From Xanthomonas boreopolis (GTDB lineage Bacteria; Pseudomonadota; Gammaproteobacteria; Xanthomonadales; Xanthomonadaceae), in NCBI GenBank assembly GCA_014654535.1, contig BNBA01000039.1, positions 1 through 34,924 on the forward strand: DNA of 34,924 nucleotides, written 5' to 3'. Positions 19,349-27,827 of the stretch are shown here, piece after piece. The notes beneath the pieces were generated by a model. That model ran no database searches and had not been told where the DNA came from. It saw only the letters and a list, made by a program, of their open reading frames with translations. The stretch's first letter is position 1, and the number at the start of each line of letters is the position of its first letter. The position numbers and the translations under genes were made by a program.

Positions 19349-20185
19349 ATGACCGAACCGCAGGCACCTTCTTCCACCGTTACCGTGCCTGCCTTGCCGC
19401 CCCGCGCGGGAACGCCCGTCCTGGGATTCTTCATCGACCTGCTGATCGGCCTCGGCGTGCTGCTGGTGGTCAGCGTCGCGGCCAGCGTGGCCTGGGGCGT
19501 CTTCCGCGGATTCGAACTGGCGATGGCCAGCCACCGCCAGGGCATCGCCCCGGCGCCCGACCGGATCGCCGAGGGCATAGGCCAGCCCGGCGCGATGGCG
19601 CAGATGCTGATCGCGCTGGCCAGCACCGCCTCGGCGGCGCTGCTGCTGTACTTCTGGCGCCGCCGCGCCAGCGCGCAGGAGCGGCAGGCCTCGCGCGCCG
19701 CGATCGCGCGCCGCTCGACCTGGGGCCTCGTCGTCGCCGTGGCGATCGGCGTGTTCGCGTTCAGCGCCCTGGTCGGCTCGGTGGCCGAGTTCCTGGGGAT
19801 CCATCCGGTGCCGACCAACCTCGCGTTGATGGAACAGGCCATCGACCAGTATCCGTGGTTCCTGGTCGTGTTCGCGGTGGCGCTCGCGCCGGCCTACGAG
19901 GAACTGCTGTTCCGGCGCGTCCTGTTCGGCCGCCTGCTCGCCGCCGGCCGGCCCTGGCTCGGCATGCTGCTGAGCAGCCTGGCGTTCGCGCTGCTGCACG
20001 AAGTGCCCGGCATCAGCGGCAACGGCCCCTGGGCGATCCTGCAGCTCTGGCTGGTCTACGGCACGATGGGCGCGGCCTTCGCCTGGCTCTATTGGCGCAC
20101 CGGCACGTTGTGGGCGCCGATCGTCGCGCACGGCCTGAACAACGCGGTGGCCCTGGCCGCGTTGCACTGGTTCGGCATTCCGTGA
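19349..20185 (+). CDS. CPBP family intramembrane glutamic endopeptidase
   Basis: This integral membrane protein of 278 residues belongs to the CPBP/Abi family related to eukaryotic Rce1. The three family motifs are complete: EELLFR (184-189, EExxxR), FALLH (213-217, FxxxH) and HGLNN (261-265, HxxxN). About seven hydrophobic segments are visible, for example 24-48, 82-102, 125-147 and 170-182. The family includes bacteriocin self-immunity proteins and prenyl-protein or peptide proteases; the substrate here is unknown. It lies 73 bp after gyrB and 62 bp before a peptidase M48 lipoprotein gene on the same strand. Confidence 0.88.
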   Translation: MTEPQAPSSTVTVPALPPRAGTPVLGFFIDLLIGLGVLLVVSVAASVAWGVFRGFELAMASHRQGIAPAPDRIAEGIGQPGAMAQMLIALASTASAALLLYFWRRRASAQERQASRAAIARRSTWGLVVAVAIGVFAFSALVGSVAEFLGIHPVPTNLALMEQAIDQYPWFLVVFAVALAPAYEELLFRRVLFGRLLAAGRPWLGMLLSSLAFALLHEVPGISGNGPWAILQLWLVYGTMGAAFAWLYWRTGTLWAPIVAHGLNNAVALAALHWFGIP

Positions 20186-20247
20186 CGCTTGACGAAAAGT
20201 TAAGCCACCGGCGAACACAATGGCGCCGGTTCCACGGGGATATCCAG

Positions 20248-21054
20248 ATGAAACGAGTCCTGTTGGGAGCGCTGGTGGCCCTCGTCGTGGCCGGGTGCGC
20301 GACCACCACTTCGCCCACCGGACGCCGGCAGGTGATCGGGGGCGTCTCCCAGCAACAGCTCGACCAACTGGGTGCCCAGGCCTTCGCCGAAACCAAGGCC
20401 AAGGAGAAGGTCAGCACCAACGGCCAGCAGAACGCCTACGTGAAGTGCGTGGTCGGTGCCCTGGTCGCGCAGCTGCCGCCGCAATGGCGCAGCACCCCCT
20501 GGGAAACCGCGGTGTTCGTCGACAACGAACCCAACGCGTTCGCCCTGCCCGGCGGCAAGGTCGGCGTGAACACCGGCATCTTCACCGTCGCCAAGAACCA
20601 GGACCAGCTGGCCGCCGTGCTCGGGCACGAGATCGGCCACGTCATCTCGCGCCACCACGAAGAGCGCATCACCCGCCAGATGGGCGCGCAGACCGGCCTC
20701 GGCATCCTCGGCGCCCTGGCCGGCGCCGCCTACGGCAGCGGCGCGGCCAATGCCGTCAACCAGTTCGGCGGCATGACCGCCCAGACCATGTTCCTGCTGC
20801 CGGGTTCGCGCACCCAGGAAAGCGAGGCCGACGTGGTCGGCCAGCGGCTGATGGCCCAGGCCGGCTTCGACCCGGCCCAGGCGGTGAACCTCTGGCAGAA
20901 CATGATCGCCGCCGGCGGATCGCGCCAGCCGCAATGGCTGTCCACCCACCCGGATCCCGCCAACCGCATCCGCGAACTGCAGCGCGACACGCCCGCCCTG
21001 GAGCCGGTCTACGCGCAGGCCCGGCGCGACGGCCGCAATCCCCGGTGCGGTTGA
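20248..21054 (+). CDS. M48 family metallopeptidase, lipoprotein (LoiP/BepA-like)
   Basis: The protein has 268 residues with a lipoprotein signal, lipobox VAGC and lipidated C17, so it is anchored on the periplasmic side, probably of the outer membrane. The zinc motif HEIGH (127-131) is intact, and the third ligand lies in the ESEAD segment (191-195). The C-terminal region (WLSTHPDPANRIREL) is typical of M48 proteases of the LoiP/YggG/BepA group, which degrade or assist misassembled outer-membrane proteins. The start at 20248 is fixed by the signal peptide; a long in-frame extension upstream is a shadow of the CPBP gene. Confidence 0.92.
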   Translation: MKRVLLGALVALVVAGCATTTSPTGRRQVIGGVSQQQLDQLGAQAFAETKAKEKVSTNGQQNAYVKCVVGALVAQLPPQWRSTPWETAVFVDNEPNAFALPGGKVGVNTGIFTVAKNQDQLAAVLGHEIGHVISRHHEERITRQMGAQTGLGILGALAGAAYGSGAANAVNQFGGMTAQTMFLLPGSRTQESEADVVGQRLMAQAGFDPAQAVNLWQNMIAAGGSRQPQWLSTHPDPANRIRELQRDTPALEPVYAQARRDGRNPRCG

Positions 21055-21188
21055 GCCGGAATTTTGCCGCAGCACAGCATGGAAATCGTTTTCGCGGCGG
21101 AAAAGTTTCTGCTAAGTTTGCCGGCTCACTTTCCGTACAGCCTGCGTTTCACTCCCGTACCGCTGCGTGCGGTCCAGCCGAGGTCACC

Positions 21189-22385
21189 ATGAAACTGCCC
21201 ATCCGCAAGAAAGCACTGTTGTCCCTGTTCATTGCCGCATCGCTGGGCGGGGCCGTCGTCGCCGATGCGTTCGCGCAGTCCGACAGCCGCTCCTCCGAAC
21301 GCCAGGGGCGCAAGTCGAAGGACGACAAGGCGAAGGACCTGTACCCGCAGGCCACGCGCGAGGCGCCCAAGGTCAAGAACTCCGCGAAGATGGGCAGCAA
21401 GCTGCAGAAGCTCATCGACACGTTCAACAAGGGCGAGGACTACGCGTCGGTGCGCACGCAGGCCGACGAGATCATCGCCAACGCCGGCGCCAACGAGGCC
21501 GACAAGGCCCTGGCCGCGCAGCTGGCCGCGCAGGCCGCCTACAACCTCGACGACCCCGCCGCCGCCAAGGCCTACCTCAAGCAGGCGATCGACCTCAACG
21601 CGCTGGACAACAACGGCCACTACCAGTCGATGCTGATGCTGGCCCAGCTGCAGCTGCAGGACAACGAGTACGACGCCGGCCTGGCCACGCTCGACAAGTA
21701 CCTGTCCGAGACCCATTCGCAGCGCCCGGAAGACCTGATCATCAAGGGCCAGGCGCTGTACCAGAACGAGAAGTACGCCGAGGCCATTCCGGTGCTCAAG
21801 CAGGCGATCGCCGCCTCGCCGGAACCGAAGGACAGCTGGAACCAGCTGCTGATGGCCGCCTACGCCGAGGCCGGCCAGACCGGCGAGGCGGTCGCCGCCG
21901 CCGAGCAGCTGGCCGCCAAGAACCCGAACGACAAGAAGGCCCAGCTCAACCTGGCCAGCATGTACATGCAGGCCGACCAGATGGACAAGGCCGCAGCGGT
22001 GATGGACAAGCTGCGCGCCAGCGGCCAGCTCACGGACGAGAAGGAGTACAAGCAGCTGTACTCGATCTACGCCAACACCGACAACCACGAGAAGGACGTC
22101 ATCGCGGTGATCAACGAAGGCCTGCAGAAGGGCATCCTCAAGCCCGACTACCAGGTCTACCTCGCGCTCGCCCAGTCTTACTACTACACCGACCAGGTCC
22201 CGCAGGCGATCGAGAACTGGCAGAAGGCCGCGCCGCTGTCCAAGGACGGCGAGACCTACCTCAACCTGGCCAAGGTGCTGCACTCGGAAGGGCGCATCCC
22301 GGAAGCCAAGGAAGCGGCCAGGAAGGCCCTGGACAAGGGCGTGAAGAAGCCGGACGAGGCGAAGAAGATCATCAACCTGAAGTAA
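21189..22385 (+). CDS. Periplasmic tetratricopeptide repeat protein
   Basis: The protein has 398 residues. A signal peptide of about 29 residues ends ADAFA, followed by a charged Ser/Arg/Lys-rich linker. TPR-like helical pairs then fill the rest, for example DEADKALAAQLAAQAAYNLD, EKYAEAIPVLKQAIAASP, NDKKAQLNLASMYMQADQMD and GETYLNLAKVLHSEGRIPEA. No enzyme motif is seen, so it is probably a scaffold. It lies 150 bp before tonB on the same strand, which suggests a link with the TonB system, but this is only context. The ATG at 21189 is set by the signal peptide. Confidence 0.85.
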   Translation: MKLPIRKKALLSLFIAASLGGAVVADAFAQSDSRSSERQGRKSKDDKAKDLYPQATREAPKVKNSAKMGSKLQKLIDTFNKGEDYASVRTQADEIIANAGANEADKALAAQLAAQAAYNLDDPAAAKAYLKQAIDLNALDNNGHYQSMLMLAQLQLQDNEYDAGLATLDKYLSETHSQRPEDLIIKGQALYQNEKYAEAIPVLKQAIAASPEPKDSWNQLLMAAYAEAGQTGEAVAAAEQLAAKNPNDKKAQLNLASMYMQADQMDKAAAVMDKLRASGQLTDEKEYKQLYSIYANTDNHEKDVIAVINEGLQKGILKPDYQVYLALAQSYYYTDQVPQAIENWQKAAPLSKDGETYLNLAKVLHSEGRIPEAKEAARKALDKGVKKPDEAKKIINLK

Positions 22386-22534
22386 GCGGAAAAAATAACC
22401 CCCAAAAGCCTGTGCATAAGTGGTTGCAGGCCGCGGGATTGGTATAAGCTTGGAGGTTCCTGCGGCATGAACGCCGCCCTAATAGGGGATCGCCGGAACG
22501 GGATCCAGGCCCCCACTGAAAGAGCCATTGGCGC

Positions 22535-23206
22535 ATGACGGAACAATTTGTTGTCCACGGGTACGACCGGGATGCAGGGAACCAGAGCTTGAGCTGGCCC
22601 CGCATCGTGGGTATTGCCTTCGTAATCGCTCTCCATCTTGCTGCCCTGATGCTGCTCCTGATCCCGGCCGTGGCGCCCAAGGCCCCGGTGGAGAAGGAAC
22701 GCAACGTCATGGTGACGATCGTCGACGCGCCGCCGCCGCCGCCTCCACCGCCGCCGCCGCCGCCGCCGCAGGACAAGCCGCCGCCGCCGGTGAAGAACCT
22801 GGCGCCGCCGAAGCCGTCGCCGGTGCCGCCGCCGCCGGAAGCCCCGGTGGTGGACGTGCCGGAACCGCGCCCGGCCGACATCGTCACCCCGCCGTCGCCG
22901 CCGGCGCCGCCGCAACCGGCGCAGGATATCGGCGCCAGCGTGGACATCTCGTCGAAGAACATGAACCCGCCCAAGTACCCGCCGGCGGCGTTCCGCGCCG
23001 GTATCCAGGGCGAGGTCATCCTGATCATCGACGTCGATGCGAACGGCAACGTGACCAACGTGTCGGTCGAGAAGTCCAGCCGCAACCGCGATCTCGATCG
23101 CGCGGCGATGGAAGCGGCCCGCAAATGGAAGTTCAACGCCGCGGTCGTCAATGGGCAGAAGTCCGCCGGTCGCGTCCGCGTCCCGGTCAACTTCGCGCTC
23201 AACTGA
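22535..23206 (+). CDS. tonB: Energy transducer TonB
   Basis: TonB carries proton-motive energy from ExbB-ExbD to outer-membrane receptors such as the one at 2567-4870. The protein has 223 residues. A 23-residue cytoplasmic N-terminus precedes a single membrane anchor (about 24-47). A proline-rich periplasmic spacer follows, with 13 consecutive prolines, mostly CCG codons (22730-22768). The C-terminal TonB fold (about 140-223) has KYPPAAFRAGIQGEVILII, NVSVEKSSRNRDLDRAA and a closing VPVNFALN. Orthologues in Xanthomonas head the tonB-exbB-exbD1-exbD2 locus needed for iron uptake. An 88-bp gap with a hairpin separates it from exbB. Confidence 0.95.
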   Translation: MTEQFVVHGYDRDAGNQSLSWPRIVGIAFVIALHLAALMLLLIPAVAPKAPVEKERNVMVTIVDAPPPPPPPPPPPPPQDKPPPPVKNLAPPKPSPVPPPPEAPVVDVPEPRPADIVTPPSPPAPPQPAQDIGASVDISSKNMNPPKYPPAAFRAGIQGEVILIIDVDANGNVTNVSVEKSSRNRDLDRAAMEAARKWKFNAAVVNGQKSAGRVRVPVNFALN

Positions 23207-23212
23207 TCGCCA

Positions 23213-23234
23213 GGGGCCGGCAGCGGCCGGCCCC
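23213..23234 (+). promoter_or_regulatory. GC-rich hairpin between tonB and exbB
   Basis: GGGGCCGGC (23213-23221) and GCCGGCCCC (23226-23234) pair perfectly over 9 bp with loop AGCG. A pyrimidine-rich stretch follows (CCCTGTCGTTTTCTTT). It could be a partial terminator that lowers exbBD readthrough, or a processing or stability element. Confidence 0.5.
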
Positions 23235-23294
23235 GATCCCTGTCGTTTTCTTTAGCACCACCCTTCATCACCACACACAACAAAGGTAAGCGTC

Positions 23295-24056
23295 ATGCTG
23301 CAGGATCTCTTCATCGCCGCCGCTGCCGGGGGCTCCAACCCGTCGGCTGCCCTCTCGCAGATGGGCTTCGAGCACCTCATCGGCGAAATGACCTCCAACC
23401 CGGGTGACTTCGCGGTTTCCTGGGTCGTCCTGATCGCCCTGGTCGTTATGTCGGCGATGTCCTGGTACTGGACCGTCATCAACATCTTCCGCGCCGCCCG
23501 CCTGAAGGCCGCTTCGGACCGCGTCGTCAGCGCCTTCTGGGAAGCCCCGAACGCGCAGGAAGCCATCCGCGTGATGGAAGAGCAGCCGGCTTCCGAGCCG
23601 TTCTCGAAGATCGCCCTGGACGCCGCCCAGGCCGCCGCCCACCACCAGCGCGCCGAAACCAGCGGCACCGGCCTGGGCGAGAACCTGAGCCGTTCCGAGT
23701 TCGTCGACCGCGCCCTGCGCCAGGCCGTGACCCGCGAGAGCGGCAAGCTGCAGTCGGGCATGGTGCTGCTGGCCACCGTCGGCGCGACCTCGCCGTTCGT
23801 CGGCCTGCTGGGTACCGTGTGGGGCATCTACGGCGCGCTGATCAAGATCGGTGCCAGCGGCAACGCCGGCATCGAGGCCGTGGCCGGCCCGGTGGGCGAG
23901 GCGCTGATCATGACCGCGATCGGCCTGTTCGTCGCGATCCCGGCGGTGTTCGCGTTCAACTTCTTCTCGAAGATCAACAGCTCCACGATCGCGAAGTTCG
24001 ACACGTTCGCCCACGACCTGCACGACTTCTTCGCCACCGGTTCGCGCGTCAAGTAA
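23295..24056 (+). CDS. exbB: TonB-system biopolymer transport protein ExbB
   Basis: ExbB forms the pentameric proton-channel scaffold of the TonB motor in the inner membrane. The protein has 253 residues. The first membrane helix (about 40-62) is followed by a long cytoplasmic domain and two further helices, with the MotA/TolQ/ExbB core LLATVGATSPFVGLLGTVWG and MTAIGLFVAIPAVFAFNFF. AAAGG lies before the ATG as ribosome binding site. The protein is longer at the N-terminus than E. coli TolQ. It is followed 50 bp later by exbD1. Confidence 0.96.
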   Translation: MLQDLFIAAAAGGSNPSAALSQMGFEHLIGEMTSNPGDFAVSWVVLIALVVMSAMSWYWTVINIFRAARLKAASDRVVSAFWEAPNAQEAIRVMEEQPASEPFSKIALDAAQAAAHHQRAETSGTGLGENLSRSEFVDRALRQAVTRESGKLQSGMVLLATVGATSPFVGLLGTVWGIYGALIKIGASGNAGIEAVAGPVGEALIMTAIGLFVAIPAVFAFNFFSKINSSTIAKFDTFAHDLHDFFATGSRVK

Positions 24057-24106
24057 GACGCGCCTTCCGGGCAGAAGCTATTGCATTGATTTAGACGGAG
24101 CCTGTT

Positions 24107-24529
24107 ATGGCCTTCAGTAGCGGAAACAGCGGCGGCCCCATGGCCGACATCAACGTCACGCCCCTCGTGGACGTGATGCTGGTGTTGCTGATCATCTTCA
24201 TCATCACCACACCGTTGATGACCCAGAAGGTCAAGGTGGAACTGCCCAAGGCCAACCTCACCAAGCAGGAAGAGGACGACAAGCGCCTGGGGCCGATCAC
24301 GATCGCGGTGAAGGAGAACGGCGACCTGTTCTTCAACGACGAGCCGATCACCAAGGAAGCCTTGGAGTCGCGCCTGTCGACCGCCGCGCAGCAGACCCCC
24401 CAGCCCCCGCTCAACCTGCGTGGCGACCGCACCACCAAGATGAGCACGATCAACGAGGTCATGAAGATCGCGCAGGGCCAGGGCATGCTGGACATCGGCT
24501 TCGTCACGACCAAAGACAGAGGGCAGTGA
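24107..24529 (+). CDS. exbD1: Biopolymer transport protein ExbD1
   Basis: ExbD is the second motor subunit; its membrane helix lies in the ExbB pore and carries the proton-accepting aspartate. The protein has 140 residues. A short cytoplasmic tail ([20 protein letters not shown]) is followed by D22 at the start of the helix [16 protein letters not shown], then a periplasmic domain. GGAG lies 9 bases before the ATG. It overlaps functionally with exbD2, 3 bp downstream, and both share nearly the same first 30 residues. Symbol from the Xanthomonas arrangement. Confidence 0.94.
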   Translation: MAFSSGNSGGPMADINVTPLVDVMLVLLIIFIITTPLMTQKVKVELPKANLTKQEEDDKRLGPITIAVKENGDLFFNDEPITKEALESRLSTAAQQTPQPPLNLRGDRTTKMSTINEVMKIAQGQGMLDIGFVTTKDRGQ

Positions 24530-24532
24530 GTT

Positions 24533-24943
24533 ATGGCTTTCAGTAGTGGAACCAGCGGAAAGCCGATGGCCGACATCAACGTCACGCCGCTTATCGACGT
24601 GATGCTGGTGTTGCTGATCATCTTCATCGTGACCGCGCCGATCATGACCTACCCGATCGCCGTGGACCTGCCGCAGCGGGTGCTCAACCCCCCGCCGCAG
24701 ACGGTCGAGCCGCCGCCGCCGATCGACCTGCGCATCGACGCGGGCAACCAGGTCTACTGGAACAACAGCCCGGTCGCGGTCACCGAACTGCAGCAGCGCA
24801 TGGAAGAGGTGGTCCAGTCGGATCCCACCAACCAGCCGCAGCTGAAGATCGACGCCAACGCGGATGCTGAGTACGAGGTCGTGGCCAAGGTGCTGGCCGC
24901 CGCCAAGAACGCGGATATGAAGAAGATCGGTTTCGTCCAGTAA
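24533..24943 (+). CDS. exbD2: Biopolymer transport protein ExbD2
   Basis: This second ExbD paralogue has 136 residues with the same start ([20 protein letters not shown]) and D22 conserved in [16 protein letters not shown]. The periplasmic domain differs strongly from ExbD1 and has a proline-rich segment ([17 protein letters not shown]). In Xanthomonas campestris the second exbD gene is not needed for iron uptake but affects plant interactions, so specialisation for certain receptors is likely here too. AGAGGG at the end of exbD1 is the ribosome binding site, so the pair is translationally close. A terminator follows. Confidence 0.94.
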   Translation: MAFSSGTSGKPMADINVTPLIDVMLVLLIIFIVTAPIMTYPIAVDLPQRVLNPPPQTVEPPPPIDLRIDAGNQVYWNNSPVAVTELQQRMEEVVQSDPTNQPQLKIDANADAEYEVVAKVLAAAKNADMKKIGFVQ

Positions 24944-24981
24944 GACGCAACACCGTTTCAAACAGTCATGACGCGACTGCA

Positions 24982-25010
24982 AACGCCACCGGCAACGGTG
25001 GCGTTTTTTT
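24982..25010 (+). terminator. Intrinsic terminator of the tonB-exbB-exbD operon
   Basis: AACGCCACC (24982-24990) and GGTGGCGTT (24997-25005) form a 9-bp stem with loop GGCAAC, followed by an uninterrupted T-tract. It lies 38 bp after exbD2 and before the convergent end of pdxJ. Confidence 0.93.
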
Positions 25011-25043
25011 GTGGATGCGGGAACCGGAGGTGCGGGCGTCCGG

Positions 25044-25811
25044 TCAGGAAGCGGCCGGGCTCTGCCTGAGGATGTCCAGGTAGGCGCGCACGGTGGCGTC
25101 GAGGCCGTCGTAGAGGGCCTCGCCGATCAGCGCGTGGCCGATCGATACTTCCAGCACGCCGGGCACGGCCGCGAGGAAGTCGCCGAGGTTGGCTTGCGAG
25201 AGATCGTGGCCGGCGTTGATGCCGAGCCCGGCCTCGCGCGCGAGCCGCGCCGAGGCGGCGAACGTGGCGAGGCTGGCCTGGGCCTGGCCGGCGTGGTGGG
25301 CTTCCGCGTAGGGGCCGGTGTAGAACTCGACCCGGTCGGCGCCGTAGACGGCCGCCTGCGGCAGGTCCGGGTTGCCGGCATCGACGAACACGCTGACCCG
25401 GCAGCCGATCTGCTTGAACGCGGCGATCAGCGGCGGCAGGCGCCCGGCTTCCTGGCGAAAGTCGAAGCCGTGGTCGGAGGTCAGCTGGCCGTCGCTGTCC
25501 GGCACCAGGGTGACCTGCTCGGGCCGAACCAGCCGGCACAGTTCCAGCAGGCCCGGGTAGCCCTCGCGGGGTGGCGCGAACGGATTGCCTTCGATGTTGA
25601 ATTCGACCCCGGCCTCGCGGGTCAGCGCCGACAGCGCGACCACGTCCTCGGCCCGGATGTGCCGGCGGTCGGGGCGCGGGTGCACGGTGATGCCGTGCGC
25701 GCCCGCGGCGATGCAGGTGCGCGCCGCGCTCGCCACGTCCGGCTCGTGGCCGCCGCGGGAATTGCGCAGCACCGCGACCTTGTTGACGTTGACGCTGAGC
25801 CTGGTGGTCAC
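25044..25811 (-). CDS. pdxJ: Pyridoxine 5'-phosphate synthase
   Basis: PdxJ condenses 3-amino-1-hydroxyacetone phosphate with 1-deoxyxylulose 5-phosphate to make pyridoxine phosphate, the last ring-forming step of vitamin B6 synthesis. The protein has 255 residues. Family motifs are [27 protein letters not shown] with H44, the EFNIEGNP segment with E70, and NAGHDL with H202. The start is the GTG at 25811; it overlaps the stop of the upstream small membrane protein gene by four bases (GTGA), which implies translational coupling. The gene is convergent with exbD2. Confidence 0.95.
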   Translation of the reverse strand: MTTRLSVNVNKVAVLRNSRGGHEPDVASAARTCIAAGAHGITVHPRPDRRHIRAEDVVALSALTREAGVEFNIEGNPFAPPREGYPGLLELCRLVRPEQVTLVPDSDGQLTSDHGFDFRQEAGRLPPLIAAFKQIGCRVSVFVDAGNPDLPQAAVYGADRVEFYTGPYAEAHHAGQAQASLATFAASARLAREAGLGINAGHDLSQANLGDFLAAVPGVLEVSIGHALIGEALYDGLDATVRAYLDILRQSPAAS

Positions 25812-26080
25812 GGCGCCCCGCCCTCGCCGGACGCCGCCGGGCCCTCCGGTGGCGCCTTGCGCGCCTGCGCCAGTTCGCGCAGCCGGCGCAGTTCGGCCGG
25901 GTCGATCATCGTGCCGATGTCGCGTTGCAGGTCGCCCATCCGCGCGGCATACCAGCCGCGGACCCAGGCCAGCAGCAACGCCAGCGCGGCCAGCAGCGAC
26001 AGCACCAGCAACCACATGTGCGGCGTGCTGAAGGCGAGGACCAGCGCGCCGAGCGCCAGGAGCAGGAACAGCCAGTGCAT
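25808..26080 (-). CDS. Small two-helix membrane protein of unknown function
   Basis: The protein has 90 residues. Two hydrophobic helices (about 2-18 and 22-42) are followed by a charged cytoplasmic segment ([16 protein letters not shown]...[13 protein letters not shown]) that may form a coiled coil, and a Gly/Pro/Ala-rich tail. The ATG at 26080 is preceded by GGGGAG. It overlaps pdxJ by four bases and so is co-expressed with it. I do not recognise a named family; the coupling to pdxJ suggests no obvious biochemical role. Confidence 0.75.
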   Translation of the reverse strand: MHWLFLLLALGALVLAFSTPHMWLLVLSLLAALALLLAWVRGWYAARMGDLQRDIGTMIDPAELRRLRELAQARKAPPEGPAASGEGGAP

Positions 26081-26216
26081 GTCGATCTCCCCGGATGGTG
26101 CGCGCAGTTTAGCGCCGGCCCGGCGAGGGGTTCCATGCGCCCGCGCGGGGATTCCGCCGCAGGTCCGGGGCGCGGCAGCGGCTTCGACCCCGGTCCACGC
26201 GAGTCGCCACCAGGCC

Positions 26217-27677
26217 CTACAGCAGCGGCGACAGCAGCCGCGCGAACGCTTCCGGCAAGCGCGAACGCAGCAACGGGCGATGGCGCTCGAAGCGCACTTC
26301 CTGCGCCTGAGCCATCTCGTGGGCGAGCAACCGGGACAGGTCCTGCGCCACGCCACGGTCGCGGAACAGCATCGACACCTCGAAGTTGAGGCGGAAGCTG
26401 CGATTGTCGAAGTTGGCGCTGCCGACGATGCAGACGTCGTCGTCGGCCACGAAGGCCTTGGTGTGCAGCATGCGCGGGCCGTACTCGAAAATGCGCACGC
26501 CCGCCTCAAGCAGCTCGTCGAAATAGGAACGCGCGGCGTAGGTCACCAGCCGCGAATCGCTCATCCGCGGTACCAGCAAGCGGGCGTCCAGGCCTCCCAG
26601 CGCCGCGGAGGTCAGCGCCATCCTGGCGGCCTCGCCCGGGACGAAGTACGGCGTGGCCAGCCAGACCCGTTCGCGCGCCTCGTGGATGGCCGCCACGTGC
26701 AGGCGATGGATGGTCTCCCAGGACGAATCCGGGCCGGAGACCAGCACCTGGGCATCGATGGCGCCGTCGCGCCGCCGCGGCGCATGCTCCGGCCAGAGCT
26801 GCTGGCCGGCGAACCGCTCGCGTCCCTGCCCGGTCGCGTAGATCCAGTCCTCCAGGAACACCAGCTGCAGGCTGCGCACGACATGCCCTTCCAGGCGCAT
26901 GTGCAGGTCGCGGTAGGCGTCGGCGCGCAGCGACTCGTCTTCCTCGTCGGTGACGTTGATGCCGCCGGTGAACGCCACCAGGCCGTCGACCACCACGATC
27001 TTGCGGTGGGTGCGCATGTTCACCCAGGGGCGCTTGAACGGCTTGAGCAGCTGGGTCGGGTGGAACCAGGCCATCTCGCCGCCTGCATCCAGCAGCGGGC
27101 GCAGGAAGCGGCGCTTCACCCGGGACGAACCCACCGCATCGAGCAGCAGGCGCACCTTGACGCCGGCGCGGGCGCGTTCGACCAGGGCGTCGCGGATGCG
27201 GGTGCCGGTCCGGTCCGGATTGAAGATGTAGTACTCCAGGTGGATGTGGTCGCGGGCCTGCGAGATCGCCTGCAGGATCGACGCGTAGGTGACTGCGCCG
27301 TCCACCAGCCATTCGGCCCGGGTGGCGGAGCTTGGCGCGACCCCGCAGGTCGATTGCGCGATCTTGCCCAGCTCGGTGCAGTCCGCGTCCGGCGGGCAGA
27401 CGCTGCTGTAGTGCTCCATGCCCGAACGCGCGCGGCCCCTGCGCAGGCGCTGCCGCTTCACCTTCTGCGGGCCGAGCAGGTAGTAGATGAGCAGCCCGAG
27501 GTACGGCAGCGCGGCCAGCGACAGCACCCAGCTCAGCGTGGCGACCGGCTCGCGCTTCTGCAGGATGATCCAGCCGAGGATCCACAGCAGGTACATCACG
27601 TAGGCGGCAGTGATGTAGGCGCCGAGGTGGGGAATGCCTGCCAGCCAGTCCCACGCGCCCTGCAGGGTTGCGAGCAT
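26217..27677 (-). CDS. cls: Cardiolipin synthase (phospholipase D family)
   Basis: Cls joins two phosphatidylglycerol molecules to form cardiolipin at the inner membrane. The protein has 486 residues, the size of ClsA. Two N-terminal membrane helices (about 18-40 and 47-69) precede two PLD domains, each with a complete HKD motif: H224, K226 and D231 in HRKIVVVDG, and H405, K407 and D412 in HTKAFVADDD. The segments FTGGINV and VGSANFDNRSF follow the motifs as expected. ATG at 27677. The gene is divergent from the radical SAM gene, with a 150-bp gap in which no clear promoter could be picked. Confidence 0.95.
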   Translation of the reverse strand: MLATLQGAWDWLAGIPHLGAYITAAYVMYLLWILGWIILQKREPVATLSWVLSLAALPYLGLLIYYLLGPQKVKRQRLRRGRARSGMEHYSSVCPPDADCTELGKIAQSTCGVAPSSATRAEWLVDGAVTYASILQAISQARDHIHLEYYIFNPDRTGTRIRDALVERARAGVKVRLLLDAVGSSRVKRRFLRPLLDAGGEMAWFHPTQLLKPFKRPWVNMRTHRKIVVVDGLVAFTGGINVTDEEDESLRADAYRDLHMRLEGHVVRSLQLVFLEDWIYATGQGRERFAGQQLWPEHAPRRRDGAIDAQVLVSGPDSSWETIHRLHVAAIHEARERVWLATPYFVPGEAARMALTSAALGGLDARLLVPRMSDSRLVTYAARSYFDELLEAGVRIFEYGPRMLHTKAFVADDDVCIVGSANFDNRSFRLNFEVSMLFRDRGVAQDLSRLLAHEMAQAQEVRFERHRPLLRSRLPEAFARLLSPLL

Positions 27678-27827
27678 GCGGCGATTCTATGTCCCGATCG
27701 CCGGCGAGATGAATCGCCCCGCTCGTCCCGCGTGGCGGAACTGGCCCCGGCCGCGGCGGATGAACCGCTCATCCGCCGCGCATGCCCGGTCGCACGGGTT
27801 GAGACCGCGACCGCGTAACCTTGCCCG

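Noticed and set aside
22411-22419. DnaA box TGTGCATAA before tonB
   Set aside because: An isolated 8-of-9 match of nine bases is expected by chance in a window of this size, and nothing around it suggests a role in replication.
22424-22448. tonB promoter TTGCAG...TATAAG
   Set aside because: The spacing is only 13 bases, too short for sigma-70; no better pair was found nearby.
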